Shown: in pieces, positions 1-8,646 of the stretch | Layout: each line of letters starts with the position of its first letter | How positions within the stretch are numbered: the stretch's first letter is position 1 | NCBI RefSeq assembly: GCF_022919215.1 | Contig: NZ_CP095046.1 | Coordinates: 1,726,501-1,790,500, forward strand | Source of the DNA: Hymenobacter cellulosilyticus | Lineage (GTDB): Bacteria; Bacteroidota; Bacteroidia; Cytophagales; Hymenobacteraceae | Length of the DNA: 64,000 bases | Direction of reading: 5' to 3' | Program-made: the position numbers and the translations under genes | Notes under the pieces: model-generated | Databases searched by the model: none | What the model was told of the DNA's origin: nothing | Seen by the model: the letters and a program-made list of their open reading frames with translations, nothing else

Positions 1-1117
1 CCAGATCTTCCGTCACGTAGCGCTTGGCAATGTCGGCCGTGGGCAGCGTGTCGAGGTGCTGAATAGCGGTGTGGTATTCCATGTTTTCCCCGTTAAACAG
101 CTCGTTGATGAAGCTGAAGCGCTGGTTGATGGAAATGGCCTCCCGCAGCGACTCCACCTTGGGCGCCGACTTCTCAGCCAGCGTGGTGCTGGTGCGTTCG
201 GCTCGTAGCGTTTCGCTGAGTGGGGCCGAAGCCGGGCGCTCGGCCTTCAGCTTCTCGTAGAGCGGCACGCCGGCTGGAGCTACGGTTTCGGCTAAAGAGC
301 GGCGGGCCGGCTCGGGCTCCGACGTAACTGGAACAGAAACAGGAGCCGCGGGGGCAACGAAAGAAGGCGGTGTAGCGGACTCAGGTGCGCTTGGGGCAGC
401 GGAAACGGCGGGAGCTTCTTCTGCCACCGGGGCAGGTGCAGGCGTGGCGGGAGCTGCCTCGGGTGCTTTAGCAGCTACGGGCGCAGCCTGTTCCTCTAGG
501 TCGGCAACAGAAAGTGGCAGCAACTGGCTGAACTCCTCCACGACTTTCTCCAGAACCGAGTGGTCCTTGGGGTTAGCTTCCTGGTAGAGGTTGAAACGGG
601 TCAAGACAGCGTCCCGCTCCAGCGTGGTGCCCGGGGCGAGGGTATCGATAAAGCCCTGAAAAAAGGCCTTGTCCAGGTCCAGGTAACGCAGCGAGTCACG
701 CAGCTGCTCAGCCGTCACAGTGGGCTGGGTGCCTAGCAGCTTCTGCTCGAAAGCCTGTTGCGGGTCGACGGCCACGCCCAGCGTGTCGCTGATGGCCCGG
801 GCCAGCAGGGGTTCAAACGCCGCCCGGCCCAGCTTGATGCGGCGCGAGAGGGTGTTCATAAACTGGGTCAGGGCCTGGCGCACGTCGGCGGCCTCAAAGT
901 CGAAGTAAGGGCTGCGCAAGCGGGCCATTTCGGCCGTCCACTGCGTGAGCAGCTGCTGCACCACAAACAGGTTTACCTGCCGGATAGGCGTAAAGCGCAG
1001 CACCGCCGGTCCGTCTAGGGTGGCGGTAGGAGCGGGGCCAAAGTGCTGGGCACAAAGCTGAGCGGCCAGCCGCTGACCGTATTGTTCGCGTTTTGCGGAG
1101 CTATATTTGTCTTTCAT
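1..1117 (-). CDS. Conserved Bacteroidota protein of unknown function, 3' end cut by window edge
   Basis: An open frame runs from an ATG at 1117 to the window edge, giving about 372 residues without a stop. It begins MKDKYSSAKREQYG. The first 200 or so residues are predicted mostly helical. A long Ala/Pro-rich stretch of low complexity follows at about residues 210-270. Near the cut end is a compact segment with the pattern NQRFSFINELFNGENMEY. I recall that last pattern as a conserved motif of a widespread Bacteroidota family without assigned function; this is memory, not a search. No signal peptide or membrane segment is visible. The start lies only 34 bases from the ATG of the divergent ferredoxin at 1152, so the two probably share a promoter region. 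The gene is certainly real, because the frame is long and its codon use matches its neighbours. The function is unknown. Confidence 0.75.
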   Translation of the reverse strand, partial: MKDKYSSAKREQYGQRLAAQLCAQHFGPAPTATLDGPAVLRFTPIRQVNLFVVQQLLTQWTAEMARLRSPYFDFEAADVRQALTQFMNTLSRRIKLGRAAFEPLLARAISDTLGVAVDPQQAFEQKLLGTQPTVTAEQLRDSLRYLDLDKAFFQGFIDTLAPGTTLERDAVLTRFNLYQEANPKDHSVLEKVVEEFSQLLPLSVADLEEQAAPVAAKAPEAAPATPAPAPVAEEAPAVSAAPSAPESATPPSFVAPAAPVSVPVTSEPEPARRSLAETVAPAGVPLYEKLKAERPASAPLSETLRAERTSTTLAEKSAPKVESLREAISINQRFSFINELFNGENMEYHTAIQHLDTLPTADIAKRYVTEDL

Positions 1118-1151
1118 TGAAAGCCTGGTTCAACGGGCAATTTACGCAAAG

Positions 1152-1475
1152 ATGCCCACTCTAACCGTGCAAAACCTGCCTGGCGCCGTAGTTTCGGTGC
1201 CCACCGGCGCTACGCTGCTCGCCGCTCTGCACGCCGCCGGCTTCGACTGGATGCACGCCTGCGGAGCCAAAGGCCGCTGCACCACCTGCCGCCTGGAAGT
1301 CACCGAAGGCCTGGAGCTGCTCAGTCCGCCCACCGACGCGGAGTTACGCTACCGTACGGCCGGCCGCCTGCTGCCCCACGAGCGCCTCACGTGCCAGACG
1401 CGCCTGTCCGCGGGCAGCGTAACCGGGCGCGTACCCGAGGCCACCCAGCTACCCCACCAGCACTACTCCGAATAA
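1152..1475 (+). CDS. 2Fe-2S ferredoxin
   Basis: A 107-residue protein beginning MPTLTVQNLPG. It carries the plant/adrenodoxin-type cysteine pattern CGAKGRCTTC (Cys37, Cys43, Cys46) with the fourth ligand Cys81 in LTCQTRL, so it should bind one 2Fe-2S cluster and act as a small soluble electron carrier. The beta-grasp layout (two N-terminal strands, cluster loop, C-terminal strands) fits the length. The frame is open upstream to a TTG at 1107, but ATG 1152 is chosen because the family starts directly with the first beta strand and the upstream residues are not conserved in character. It is divergent from the unknown gene ending at 1117. The redox partner cannot be told from the sequence. Confidence 0.85.
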   Translation: MPTLTVQNLPGAVVSVPTGATLLAALHAAGFDWMHACGAKGRCTTCRLEVTEGLELLSPPTDAELRYRTAGRLLPHERLTCQTRLSAGSVTGRVPEATQLPHQHYSE

Positions 1476-1493
1476 AGCCGCCAAGCTGTTGGC

Positions 1494-2689
1494 TCAGGGA
1501 AGCTCGATAAAGAAGGTAGTGCCTTTGTGCTCAAAGCTTTCCAGCCAGATCTTGCCCCCGTGCAGCAGCACAATCTGCTTGGTGATGAAAAGGCCCAGCC
1601 CAGTGGTGGCAGTACCATAGAGACCCTCCCGCGCGGCCGTGCTGAACTTGTCGAAAACGTGCTCCTGCAGCTCGGCCGGTATGCCCTGGCCGGTATCCTG
1701 CACCTGAATGTGAACCCGGCCCTGCTGTTCCTGTAGCCTGACGTAAATGTGGCCTCCCCGGGGCGTAAACTTCAGGGCGTTGGTTAGCAGATTGTCCAGG
1801 ACGCGGCTGAAGCGGCCGGGATGAATGTGAGCCTCCACTACTTCGGCCGGCAGCTCCAGCACCAGCTCGATGCCCTGCTGCTGGGCTACCACCCGGTACA
1901 CCAGCAGGCGGGCGTCCAGGTAGTCGTTCATATTGACGCGCTGCTTTTCCATGCGTTTGGCATCCAGCTCGCCTAGGTACAGCACGTCCTTGAGCAGGGC
2001 ATTGGCATCGGTGCAGGCTTGCTCTATCATGCTCAAAAAGGCCTTGGTTTCCTTCTGCGTATTGGCCGGGCAGGTGCTCAGCAGGGTTTCGTCGCGCTGC
2101 AGCACCTCCACCAGCATCTGAATGTTGGTCAGCGGGTTTTTCAGGTCGTGGGCAATGAGATGCATGATGGTTTCCTGCGCGTCGTACAGGCGCTTGAGGG
2201 TTTCCTCAGCTGCCTTCCGCTCCGAAATATCCTCCAAAGTAGTATAGCCCATCAGGCCGGCTTCATCTTCGAACAGAATCGAAGTGACCCGACACCAAAA
2301 CGAGGAGCCGTCGGGGCGCACCAGGCAGGTTTCGAGCGAGAAGCTTGGCGTCTTGTGCCCCAGAGGCGTTCCTGCAGCAGCTCCCAGTCGTAGCGGTGAT
2401 GCGGGTGCGCAAAGTCCAGAATGCGCCGGCCCACCAGCGCACCGGCACTGCCCACGCCCAGCATATCAGCCAGGGCCGCGTTGGCCTGCCGGATGGTCAG
2501 GTCAGGGGCAATGATTTTCTGGCCCAGGGGCGAATTCTCAAACACCGTCCGGAAGCGCCGCTGGCTTTGCGCGTGCTGTTCCCGCTGCTGCGCCAGCTCC
2601 TGCGCCGCGGCCTGATACTGGCGCAGCTGCCGGATTTCTTCTCGCAGGGCATTCATTTCTATTTCGGCAGAGTCACTGGGGCTAAACAT
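1494..2689 (-). CDS. PAS-domain sensor histidine kinase (one apparent frameshift)
   Basis: A cytosolic-looking kinase of about 398 residues once a single base is restored. The order is an N-terminal coiled coil (residues 10-50), one PAS domain (about 50-170, from FRTVFENSPLG to a PAC-like segment), a HisKA dimerisation helix with the phospho-acceptor histidine in LIAHDLKNPL, and an HATPase_c domain with the N box LLTNALKF, G1 DTGQGIP and G2 TTGLGLFITKQ. No membrane segment is seen, so it should sense an internal signal or the redox/energy state through PAS. The reading frame breaks at the C run 2358-2361 (plus strand). One more G on the coding strand turns the text into WGHKTPSFSLETCLVRPDG and joins the two halves. 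No response regulator is adjacent, so this is an orphan kinase. Confidence 0.85.
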
Positions 2690-2968
2690 GAGCAGGGGTA
2701 GTATCCATGAAGCGGTGGAGGCGGGATACTGCTGACAAGGTACGGCCCGGCGGCCAGTCCGTTCCAGACTTTTCAGTATTTAGAAAAGACACTCGACGGT
2801 GCCGGCGCCTGGCCCGCAAAAGACTGCTCAGGTATAAGATGTTGATAATCTTTGTAGTAGTGAAAAGCCCAGAGCTGGGCGTTTGAGGCTCCGCCCTGAA
2901 ACTCGTACTTTAGAGGTTCCAACTGGAGCCTGCCCGCCGGGTTCCGACCACCGCCAACTGCTACCACC

Positions 2969-3592
2969 GTGTTTATAGAACCCCGCGTCGGCACGAGCCG
3001 CGATACGCCCCGCCGGGGCTGGATTGAAGTTGTTTGTGGCTCCATGTTTTCGGGCAAAACCGAAGAGCTCATTCGCCGGCTGAACCGGGCCAAAATTGCC
3101 CGGCAGCGCGTCGAGATATTCAAGCCCGCCCTCGATACCCGCTACCACGACCATAACGTGGTGTCGCACAACGCTAATAGCATCCGCTCCACGCCCGTGC
3201 CCATTGCCCAGGAAATGCTGCTGCTGGCCGGCGCCTGCGACGTAGTGGGCGTCGACGAGGCCCAGTTCTTTGATGAGTCCTTGGTGGAGGTCTGCACCCA
3301 GCTGGCCAACCGCGGCACCCGCGTCATCGTGGCCGGCCTCGACATGGATTTTATGGGCAAGCCTTTTGGCCCCATGCCCACGCTGATGGCCATTGCCGAG
3401 TTTGTAACCAAGGTGCACGCCGTGTGCGTGTGCTGCGGCGAGCTGGCCACGTATTCCTTCCGCATTGCCGCTTCCGACGACAAGATCCTGCTGGGCGAAA
3501 CCGATTCGTACGAGGCGCGCTGCCGGGCCTGCTTCCTGGAAGGCATGAAGGAAAAAACGACGGAGCCCACAGTCACCGCCGCAAAGCACTAA
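2969..3592 (+). CDS. tdk: Thymidine kinase, type II
   Basis: Phosphorylates thymidine with ATP in the pyrimidine salvage pathway. The 207 residues show the P-loop GSMFSGKT at 24-31 and the Walker B-like DEAQFFD at 96-102, with the catalytic Glu97. Two zinc-binding pairs, Cys153/Cys156 and Cys185/Cys188, are typical of the short tetrameric TK family. The best start is a GTG at 2969; there is no ATG before the P-loop apart from the Met inside it, and the residues [16 protein letters not shown] fit my memory of Hymenobacter relatives. The intergenic stretch of 279 bases before it separates it from the divergent PAS kinase and should hold both promoters. Confidence 0.93.
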   Translation: MFIEPRVGTSRDTPRRGWIEVVCGSMFSGKTEELIRRLNRAKIARQRVEIFKPALDTRYHDHNVVSHNANSIRSTPVPIAQEMLLLAGACDVVGVDEAQFFDESLVEVCTQLANRGTRVIVAGLDMDFMGKPFGPMPTLMAIAEFVTKVHAVCVCCGELATYSFRIAASDDKILLGETDSYEARCRACFLEGMKEKTTEPTVTAAKH

Positions 3593-3654
3593 TCAGCCCG
3601 GCTCGGCGTTAGGTACCTGATTTTATACCTTAAGTAGGCTTTTTCCTTTTGCCA

Positions 3655-6042
3655 ATGAATTATCTGCTACGCGTCAGCCGGTGGTCCGGTACCTTCTTTC
3701 TGCTCCTGCTGGCTATCAGCGGGGCCGTAGCGCAAAACACGGCCGGCTACGGCGACTGGCAGCTGTATTTGCCCAACAACCGGGCCCGGGCCTTGGCCGA
3801 AGCCGGCAACCGCATCTACGTGGCCACCGAGGAGGCTTTCTTCTTTTACGATAAAGAGCTGAACACCACGCAGCTGCTCTCCAGCCGGGATGGGCTGCAC
3901 GACGTAGGGGTGAGCACGCTGGGCTACGACCCTACGACCAAGCAGCTGCTGGTGGTGTACCGCAACGGCAACCTGGATATCATCGGGGACGACGGCAGTA
4001 TTCTCAACCTCAATGCCATTCGGCGCAAAACCATTACCGGCGACAAGACCGTTACCCAGGTCAGCTTCAGTCAGGGCCGGGCGTATCTAAGTGCCGGCTT
4101 TGGCTTGGTGGTCGTGGATATGGCCCGGCACGAAATCCGGGAAACCTACGGCAACATTGGACCCGGTGGTGCGCCCGTGACGGTGTACGCCACTACGGTG
4201 CTGGACAACACGCTGTTTGCGGCTACTTCCGCTGGGCTAATGCGCGGGCAGCTCACCGAAAACCTGCTCGACTACCGGCGCTGGACCATCGATTTGCCCT
4301 CGGCCAGCGCGGCCACGGCCCGCTACCGTACCCTGACTACCTACAACAAGAAAGTGTACGCCGGCGTTGATGCCGGCAACCTGCTGTGCTATAACTGCGA
4401 CCCTACTACTATCTGGCAGCCTAATTACACCGTGTACGTGGGCGACCGGTATCAGCAGCTGAATGCTTCGGCTGCTGGGCTGCTAGCCGTTGGTGATGGC
4501 AAAATCATGCTCATCAAGCCCAACGGCACCGTAGAGCGTCTGCTCACAACGGAGCAAAGCCCGTTTCCGGTTGCCGTAATACAAAGTAAGGAGGGTGATT
4601 TTTACGTGGCTGACTCGCGCAATGGGCTAGTGAAGCTCTCGGCCAATAAGCAGGTAGAAAGTTTTGTTACCAACGCCCCAGCCTACAGCCGCTCGTACAG
4701 CATCCTGGCCGATGCCCGCTCCAACACGGTAGATGTCTTTAGTGGTGGGTATGACGACCGGTACGTGCAGCAGGAGTGGGGTGGTGGCTTCTTTGAGTAC
4801 AAAGACGGCAAATGGACCAATTTCACCAATGAGGGCTTCACCCCGACGGCTTCGTTCCCTAGGTTCAAGGATATTACCCGCGGAGTTCGCACCAAGGACG
4901 GCACGCTCTACATTGCCACCTACGGCAACGGCCTGCTGAAGTGGAAAGGCCCCTGGGAATTCGAGCATTTCACGCAAGGCACGCCGGGCTCCCCGCTGCA
5001 GACTTCCTTACGACCTGGTGAAAAGGATTATCAGACCACTTATCAGAACTATGTCCGGATCACCGACCTGGCCAAGGATTCCAAGGACAACGTGTGGGTG
5101 GTAAACCGCCATACGGAATTGCCGGGTATTTCGGGGCTGCATCAGTACTTGCCCGCCACCAATACCTGGAAAACCATGCCCTATCTTTCCGGCTTTGAAG
5201 GACTGGACCGCATTGTTATTGATGATAATGACTACGTGTGGGTGTCCCAGTCGCGCAAGCTCCTCAACACAAGCTCTGGCGGTGGTCTGATTGCCTACGA
5301 CCCGGTTAATCAGTATTACCGGTCGTTCAATGCCGTCAACAGTGAGCTGCCCGATGATTATATATACGACCTAGCCAAGGACCGCAAAGGCAATATCTGG
5401 GTGGCTACGGCCAAGGGAATAGCCGTTTTCAACGACCCCAGCACGGTATTTCTCTCCACCAACGCCGGTAGCCTTCAGCAGCCCCTTATTCGCACTGGCA
5501 TTTCCACCGGCTTCCGGGCCCTGCGCGACGAGGTAGTGAAGACAATAGCCGTCGACGGGGCCAACCGCAAGTGGTTCGGCACCGACCGGGGCCTGTGGCT
5601 CTTCACCGAAGATGCCGACGAGGATTTGCTGCATTTCACCACCGAAAACAGTCCGCTACCCTCCAACAGCATCGTGGAGGTGGAAGTAAACGACAAAACC
5701 GGGGAGGTATTTGTCAGCACCGACGGGGGCCTGGTGTCGTTCCGTGGCGCCGCTTCCATTACGGAAGGCAAGCCCGACTGTGCGAAGGTGTCGCCCAACC
5801 CGGTGCGCACCGACTTCACCGGGCAGGTCGGTATCAGCGGGTTGGCCAACAACGGGATGGTCAAGATTACGGACGTAACGGGCAAGCTCGTGTACCAGAC
5901 CAAGGCCAACGGCGGCACGGTGGTCTGGAACCTGGCCGACTACAACGGCCGTAAAGTGCAGTCGGGGGTGTACCTGCTGCTCTCCTCGGATGCGGATGGC
6001 AAAAACGGCTGCATCAGCAAAATTGCCGTAGTGCAGAAATAA
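3655..6042 (+). CDS. porZ: Type IX secretion system protein PorZ
   Basis: A 795-residue secreted protein with signal peptide (MNYLLRVSRWSG...ISGAVAQ, cleavage near residue 27). Two beta-propellers are built of repeated blades with D-G-x-LYIATYG and KGNIWVATAKG signatures. The last 80 residues (SPNPVRTDF... to QSGVYLLLSS) form a T9SS type A C-terminal sorting domain. PorZ of Porphyromonas gingivalis is a surface component of the attachment complex that helps the sortase add A-LPS to T9SS cargo; its length and propeller-propeller-CTD order match. The first 140 residues (WQLYLPNNRARALAEAGNRIYVATEE) are the family-specific part and distinguish it from generic two-component propellers. recO follows on the same strand after about 100 bases, a pairing I recall from other Bacteroidota. 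ATG 3655 is preferred over the upstream TTG. Confidence 0.85.
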   Translation: MNYLLRVSRWSGTFFLLLLAISGAVAQNTAGYGDWQLYLPNNRARALAEAGNRIYVATEEAFFFYDKELNTTQLLSSRDGLHDVGVSTLGYDPTTKQLLVVYRNGNLDIIGDDGSILNLNAIRRKTITGDKTVTQVSFSQGRAYLSAGFGLVVVDMARHEIRETYGNIGPGGAPVTVYATTVLDNTLFAATSAGLMRGQLTENLLDYRRWTIDLPSASAATARYRTLTTYNKKVYAGVDAGNLLCYNCDPTTIWQPNYTVYVGDRYQQLNASAAGLLAVGDGKIMLIKPNGTVERLLTTEQSPFPVAVIQSKEGDFYVADSRNGLVKLSANKQVESFVTNAPAYSRSYSILADARSNTVDVFSGGYDDRYVQQEWGGGFFEYKDGKWTNFTNEGFTPTASFPRFKDITRGVRTKDGTLYIATYGNGLLKWKGPWEFEHFTQGTPGSPLQTSLRPGEKDYQTTYQNYVRITDLAKDSKDNVWVVNRHTELPGISGLHQYLPATNTWKTMPYLSGFEGLDRIVIDDNDYVWVSQSRKLLNTSSGGGLIAYDPVNQYYRSFNAVNSELPDDYIYDLAKDRKGNIWVATAKGIAVFNDPSTVFLSTNAGSLQQPLIRTGISTGFRALRDEVVKTIAVDGANRKWFGTDRGLWLFTEDADEDLLHFTTENSPLPSNSIVEVEVNDKTGEVFVSTDGGLVSFRGAASITEGKPDCAKVSPNPVRTDFTGQVGISGLANNGMVKITDVTGKLVYQTKANGGTVVWNLADYNGRKVQSGVYLLLSSDADGKNGCISKIAVVQK

Positions 6043-6148
6043 ATACCGGCCTTCAGAGCGGGCGGCGGGAGTTATCCGCGGCCCGGTGGTGTTTGTTTCC
6101 TGTGCGCCCGGGCAGAGTGCCTGGGCGCTGCTACCAGCCTTCCTGTTC

Positions 6149-6868
6149 ATGCTGATCAAGACCCGGGGCATTGTCCTGAACTACATCAAGTACCGCGAAA
6201 CGTCCATCATTGCCCGCATCTACACCGAGCGGCTGGGCTTGCAGACGTATATTATCAACGGCGTGCGCAAGGCCAAGCCGCCGGGCCGCATTGCCCTGTT
6301 TCAGCCTTTCACCCTGCTGGATCTGGTGGCCTACACCTCGCGGCAGGGCGGTATCACCCGGCTTTCCGAGTATCGGTGTGCCTTGCCGTTCAGCACCCTG
6401 CCCTACGACGTGCAGAAAAGCAGCGTAGTGCTTTTTCTGTCAGAAATAGTGAGCCGCACCCTGCTGGAAGAAGAGGAAAACGAGCCTCTGTTCCACTTCC
6501 TGCACGACTCCATCGTGCGCTTTGACCAGCAGCGGGAGGGGTTCGAAAACTTCGCCCTGGTATTCCTGCTGGAGCTGGCCAGCTACCTCGGGTTTGGGGT
6601 TGAGTCGGGCGAGGAAATTACCAGTCAGGTTGCTTTTGCCTCGGCAGCTCCCGCTACCGCTTCGGGGGCCAGCCCCGCCGCTCTCCGCTTCCGGGAGTTC
6701 GACCAGTACTTCAACGAACTGCTCCGCACGCCCGAGCACTCCACTATTCCCAACGGCCGCATCCGGCGCGAACTGCTCGATGTGGTTATCCGCTACTACC
6801 AGCTACACATCGAAAAGCTGGGTGACATCCGCTCCCTGGATATTCTGTCGGAAGTGCTGGCCGAGTAA
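6149..6868 (+). CDS. recO: DNA repair protein RecO
   Basis: A 239-residue protein with an N-terminal OB fold (MLIKTRGIVLNYIKYRETSIIARIYT) followed by a helical C-terminal domain, as in RecO, the mediator that loads RecA onto SSB-coated gaps with RecR. The first 80 residues carry the family signature: the RGIVL strand, the YTERLG turn and the YIINGVRKAK strand. The zinc-binding cysteines found in some RecO proteins are absent, which is common in Bacteroidota. The frame is open upstream to 6086, but the residues before Met 6149 are not RecO-like, so that ATG is used. A strong terminator follows at 6911. Confidence 0.9.
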   Translation: MLIKTRGIVLNYIKYRETSIIARIYTERLGLQTYIINGVRKAKPPGRIALFQPFTLLDLVAYTSRQGGITRLSEYRCALPFSTLPYDVQKSSVVLFLSEIVSRTLLEEEENEPLFHFLHDSIVRFDQQREGFENFALVFLLELASYLGFGVESGEEITSQVAFASAAPATASGASPAALRFREFDQYFNELLRTPEHSTIPNGRIRRELLDVVIRYYQLHIEKLGDIRSLDILSEVLAE

Positions 6869-6910
6869 AAAGCCGCGTACTTGGTCAGCACCTCGCATGG
6901 CTGACTGTAA

Positions 6911-6958
6911 ACCATAAAAAAACGCCTGCCATTCTCTGGCAGGCGTTTTTTTATGGTT
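6911..6958. terminator. Bidirectional intrinsic terminator between recO and FKBP gene 1
   Basis: Perfect hairpin with arms ACGCCTGCC and GGCAGGCGT around ATTCTCT. It is flanked by an A run on one side and a T run on the other, extended by the outer repeat AACCATAAAA / TTTTATGGTT. It serves recO on plus and the FKBP gene on minus. Confidence 0.85.
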
Positions 6959-6965
6959 TACGGTT

Positions 6966-7444
6966 TTAACGGACTTTCACGATTTCCAACTCAAACACCA
7001 GGTTGGTATTAGGCGGCACGATAAACTTCGAGTCGTCGTCGGGATTAAGCACGCCCCGGGCACCGTAGGCCAGAGCGGCCGGAATCCAGACCCGGGCCCG
7101 GCTGCCCTGGGGCAAGAGCAGCAAGATTTCATCCCAGCCCGGAATAACCTCTCCCCGGCCTACGCGCAACCGCAACGGCTTGCCCTGGCCCACCGACGAG
7201 TCGAAGATGTGGCCGTCGGGCAAAAAACCGGTGTAGTGCACCAACATCCGGTCGCCGATCCGGGCCTGAGGGCCCGTTCCTGGCTGCCGGACGGTGTAGC
7301 GCACCCCGCTGGCGGTTCGTTGGCTGAGCACGGTGTCGGCCAGCATGGCGGGGCGGGGTGGGGCAGTTTGGGCGTGGGCCCGCGGCCCGGACCCAGCGTG
7401 AGCATTGCGCTCAGGCCCGTGGAAAAAAGCCAGATGCTGTGCAT
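6966..7444 (-). CDS. FKBP-type peptidyl-prolyl isomerase 1 of the cluster (frameshift in the signal region)
   Basis: The 126-residue C-terminal part is one clear FKBP domain: VHYTGFLPDGHIFDSS, the VIPGWDEILLLLP loop, WIPAALAYGARG and the last strand NTNLVFELEIVKV. An N-terminal export sequence (MHSIWLFSTGLSAMLTL) lies in another frame starting at ATG 7444. Adding one base at the G run 7376-7378 (plus strand) joins the two as a 159-residue exported protein with a cleavage-like HAQ. Unlike its three neighbours it has no lipobox cysteine. It is the last gene of the four-FKBP array and should accelerate Xaa-Pro folding in the periplasm. If the frameshift is real, translation could start at Met 7346 and give a cytosolic isomerase. 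Confidence 0.75.
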
Positions 7445-7453
7445 GCGCCCGGC

Positions 7454-8007
7454 TTACTGAACCTGCTTGATTTCCATATAGAACTGCAGCGGCTCATCCC
7501 GGGAATGCTGTTGCTGCCGTACTGCCCGTAAGCCAGGTAAGAGGGAATGAAGACCTGCTTCTGGTCGCCGGGGCGCATCAGCTTCAGGGCCTCTTCCCAG
7601 CCCCGGATAACCTGGCCCTGACCGACTACTACCTCGGTGCACTCGCAGAGGGTACGGTTGCCGTAGGATTTGTCGAAAATCTGGTCTTCGTACGCTTCCC
7701 GGATATAGCTGCCGATGTACTTCACCTGTACCTTGTTGCCGGGTTTGATCAGCTCACCGCTGCCATCCTTAATCTTTACCAGGTACAAGCCCGACTCCGT
7801 ACGCTGGTAGTTGCTGCTGCTGATGTTGTGACGCGTGAAGTAGGCTTGAATCAGGGCGTCATCCACCTTGCGGAATTCCTCTTCGTGGGCTTTAGCGGCT
7901 TTCACTGCGTCGGAATCCGTATTGCAGGAAGCCAGTAGCAGGGGAGCGGCCAACAGCAGCCACACCGCCAGGCGGGTAACTATCGAGCGGGGGAACATTG
8001 TTTTCAT
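7454..8007 (-). CDS. FKBP-type peptidyl-prolyl isomerase 2, lipoprotein (frameshift near the end)
   Basis: A 184-residue lipoprotein after restoring one base. The signal peptide MKTMFPRSIVTRLAVWLLLAAPLLLASC ends in a lipobox with Cys at about 28. A helical spacer follows, then an FKBP domain (VQVKYIGSYIREAYEDQIFDKS, VIRGWEEALKLMRPGD, VFIPSYLAYGQYGS). The domain is divergent: an extra loop with RTLCECTEVVV replaces the usual PF-F-L strand. The frame breaks in the C run 7498-7500. One extra base gives the proper FKBP end IPGDEPLQFYMEIKQVQ and a stop at 7454. It is probably anchored to the outer or inner membrane facing the periplasm. The spacing of its neighbours suggests one unit with nrnA, as in the gldI neighbourhood of gliding Bacteroidota. 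Confidence 0.8.
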
Positions 8008-8063
8008 CTCGTTATGCTTGTTCTCTGGTACTAAAAAACGCCGGGCGGGCCCGGAGTTGGGAT

Positions 8064-8570
8064 TTACTTTACATCCACCAGTTCCACGTCGAAGCGCAAC
8101 ACGGTGTTTGGCGGAATGGTGCCGCCGCCCGCGCCCTGGGAGCCGTAGGCCAGCCGCGACGGAATCAGCAGGGTGGCTTTGCTGCCTTTGTTCATTAGGG
8201 CAATGCCTTCGTCCCACCCCGTAATCACCTGCCGCGCCCCTAGCTTAAAGCTGAAGGGCGTGTTGCCGCGCTTAGAGGTAGCGTCGAAAACAGTACCATC
8301 CAGCAGCATGCCCGTGTACAACACGGAGACCGTTTGACCTGCATTGGGTTGCACGCCGGTGGTTTTATTTGTGGGCACAAAGTACAGGCCGGAATCTTGG
8401 CGCTGGGCGTCCGTGAGCTTGTTATCGGCCACGTACTGCTTGATGATGCCCTCGTCAATTTGTGTGTAATCCTTCTCGTCTTCTTTTTGACAGGCTGCGA
8501 GCAGGCTCAGGGTGCTCAGCAGCACCAGCACGCGGCTGGGCAGGGAGCGGGAGAAAAAACGGTGTAGCAT
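8064..8570 (-). CDS. FKBP-type peptidyl-prolyl isomerase 3, lipoprotein
   Basis: A 168-residue protein with a lipoprotein signal MLHRFFSRSLPSRVLVLLSTLSLLAAC (lipobox LAAC), a short acidic spacer with a helix IDEGIIKQYVADNKLTD, and a canonical FKBP domain from about residue 75. The domain contains VSVLYTGMLLDGTVFDATS, VITGWDEGIALMNKG, LLIPSRLAYGSQGAGG and RFDVELVDVK. The spacer helix before the domain is shared with neighbours 2 and 4, so these arose by duplication. The start at ATG 8570 is chosen because the in-frame upstream residues (MRPGAGRGG...) are translated from the terminator of gene 4. The likely role is periplasmic protein folding. Confidence 0.88.
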   Translation of the reverse strand: MLHRFFSRSLPSRVLVLLSTLSLLAACQKEDEKDYTQIDEGIIKQYVADNKLTDAQRQDSGLYFVPTNKTTGVQPNAGQTVSVLYTGMLLDGTVFDATSKRGNTPFSFKLGARQVITGWDEGIALMNKGSKATLLIPSRLAYGSQGAGGGTIPPNTVLRFDVELVDVK

Positions 8571-8582
8571 AGGCCTAAAAGC

Positions 8583-8626
8583 AAAAAAGCCGCCGCGCCC
8601 GGCCCCAGGGCGCAAGCACGGCGGCT
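8583..8626 (-). terminator. Intrinsic terminator after FKBP gene 4
   Basis: Read on minus, a GC-rich hairpin with outer arms AGCCGCCG / CGGCGGCT is followed by TTTTTTGC. It lies between the stop of FKBP gene 4 at 8647 and the start of gene 3 at 8570, so genes 1-3 may be transcribed less than, or separately from, gene 4. Confidence 0.65.
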
Positions 8627-8646
8627 CGGTTATGTAGTCGCGTTCC

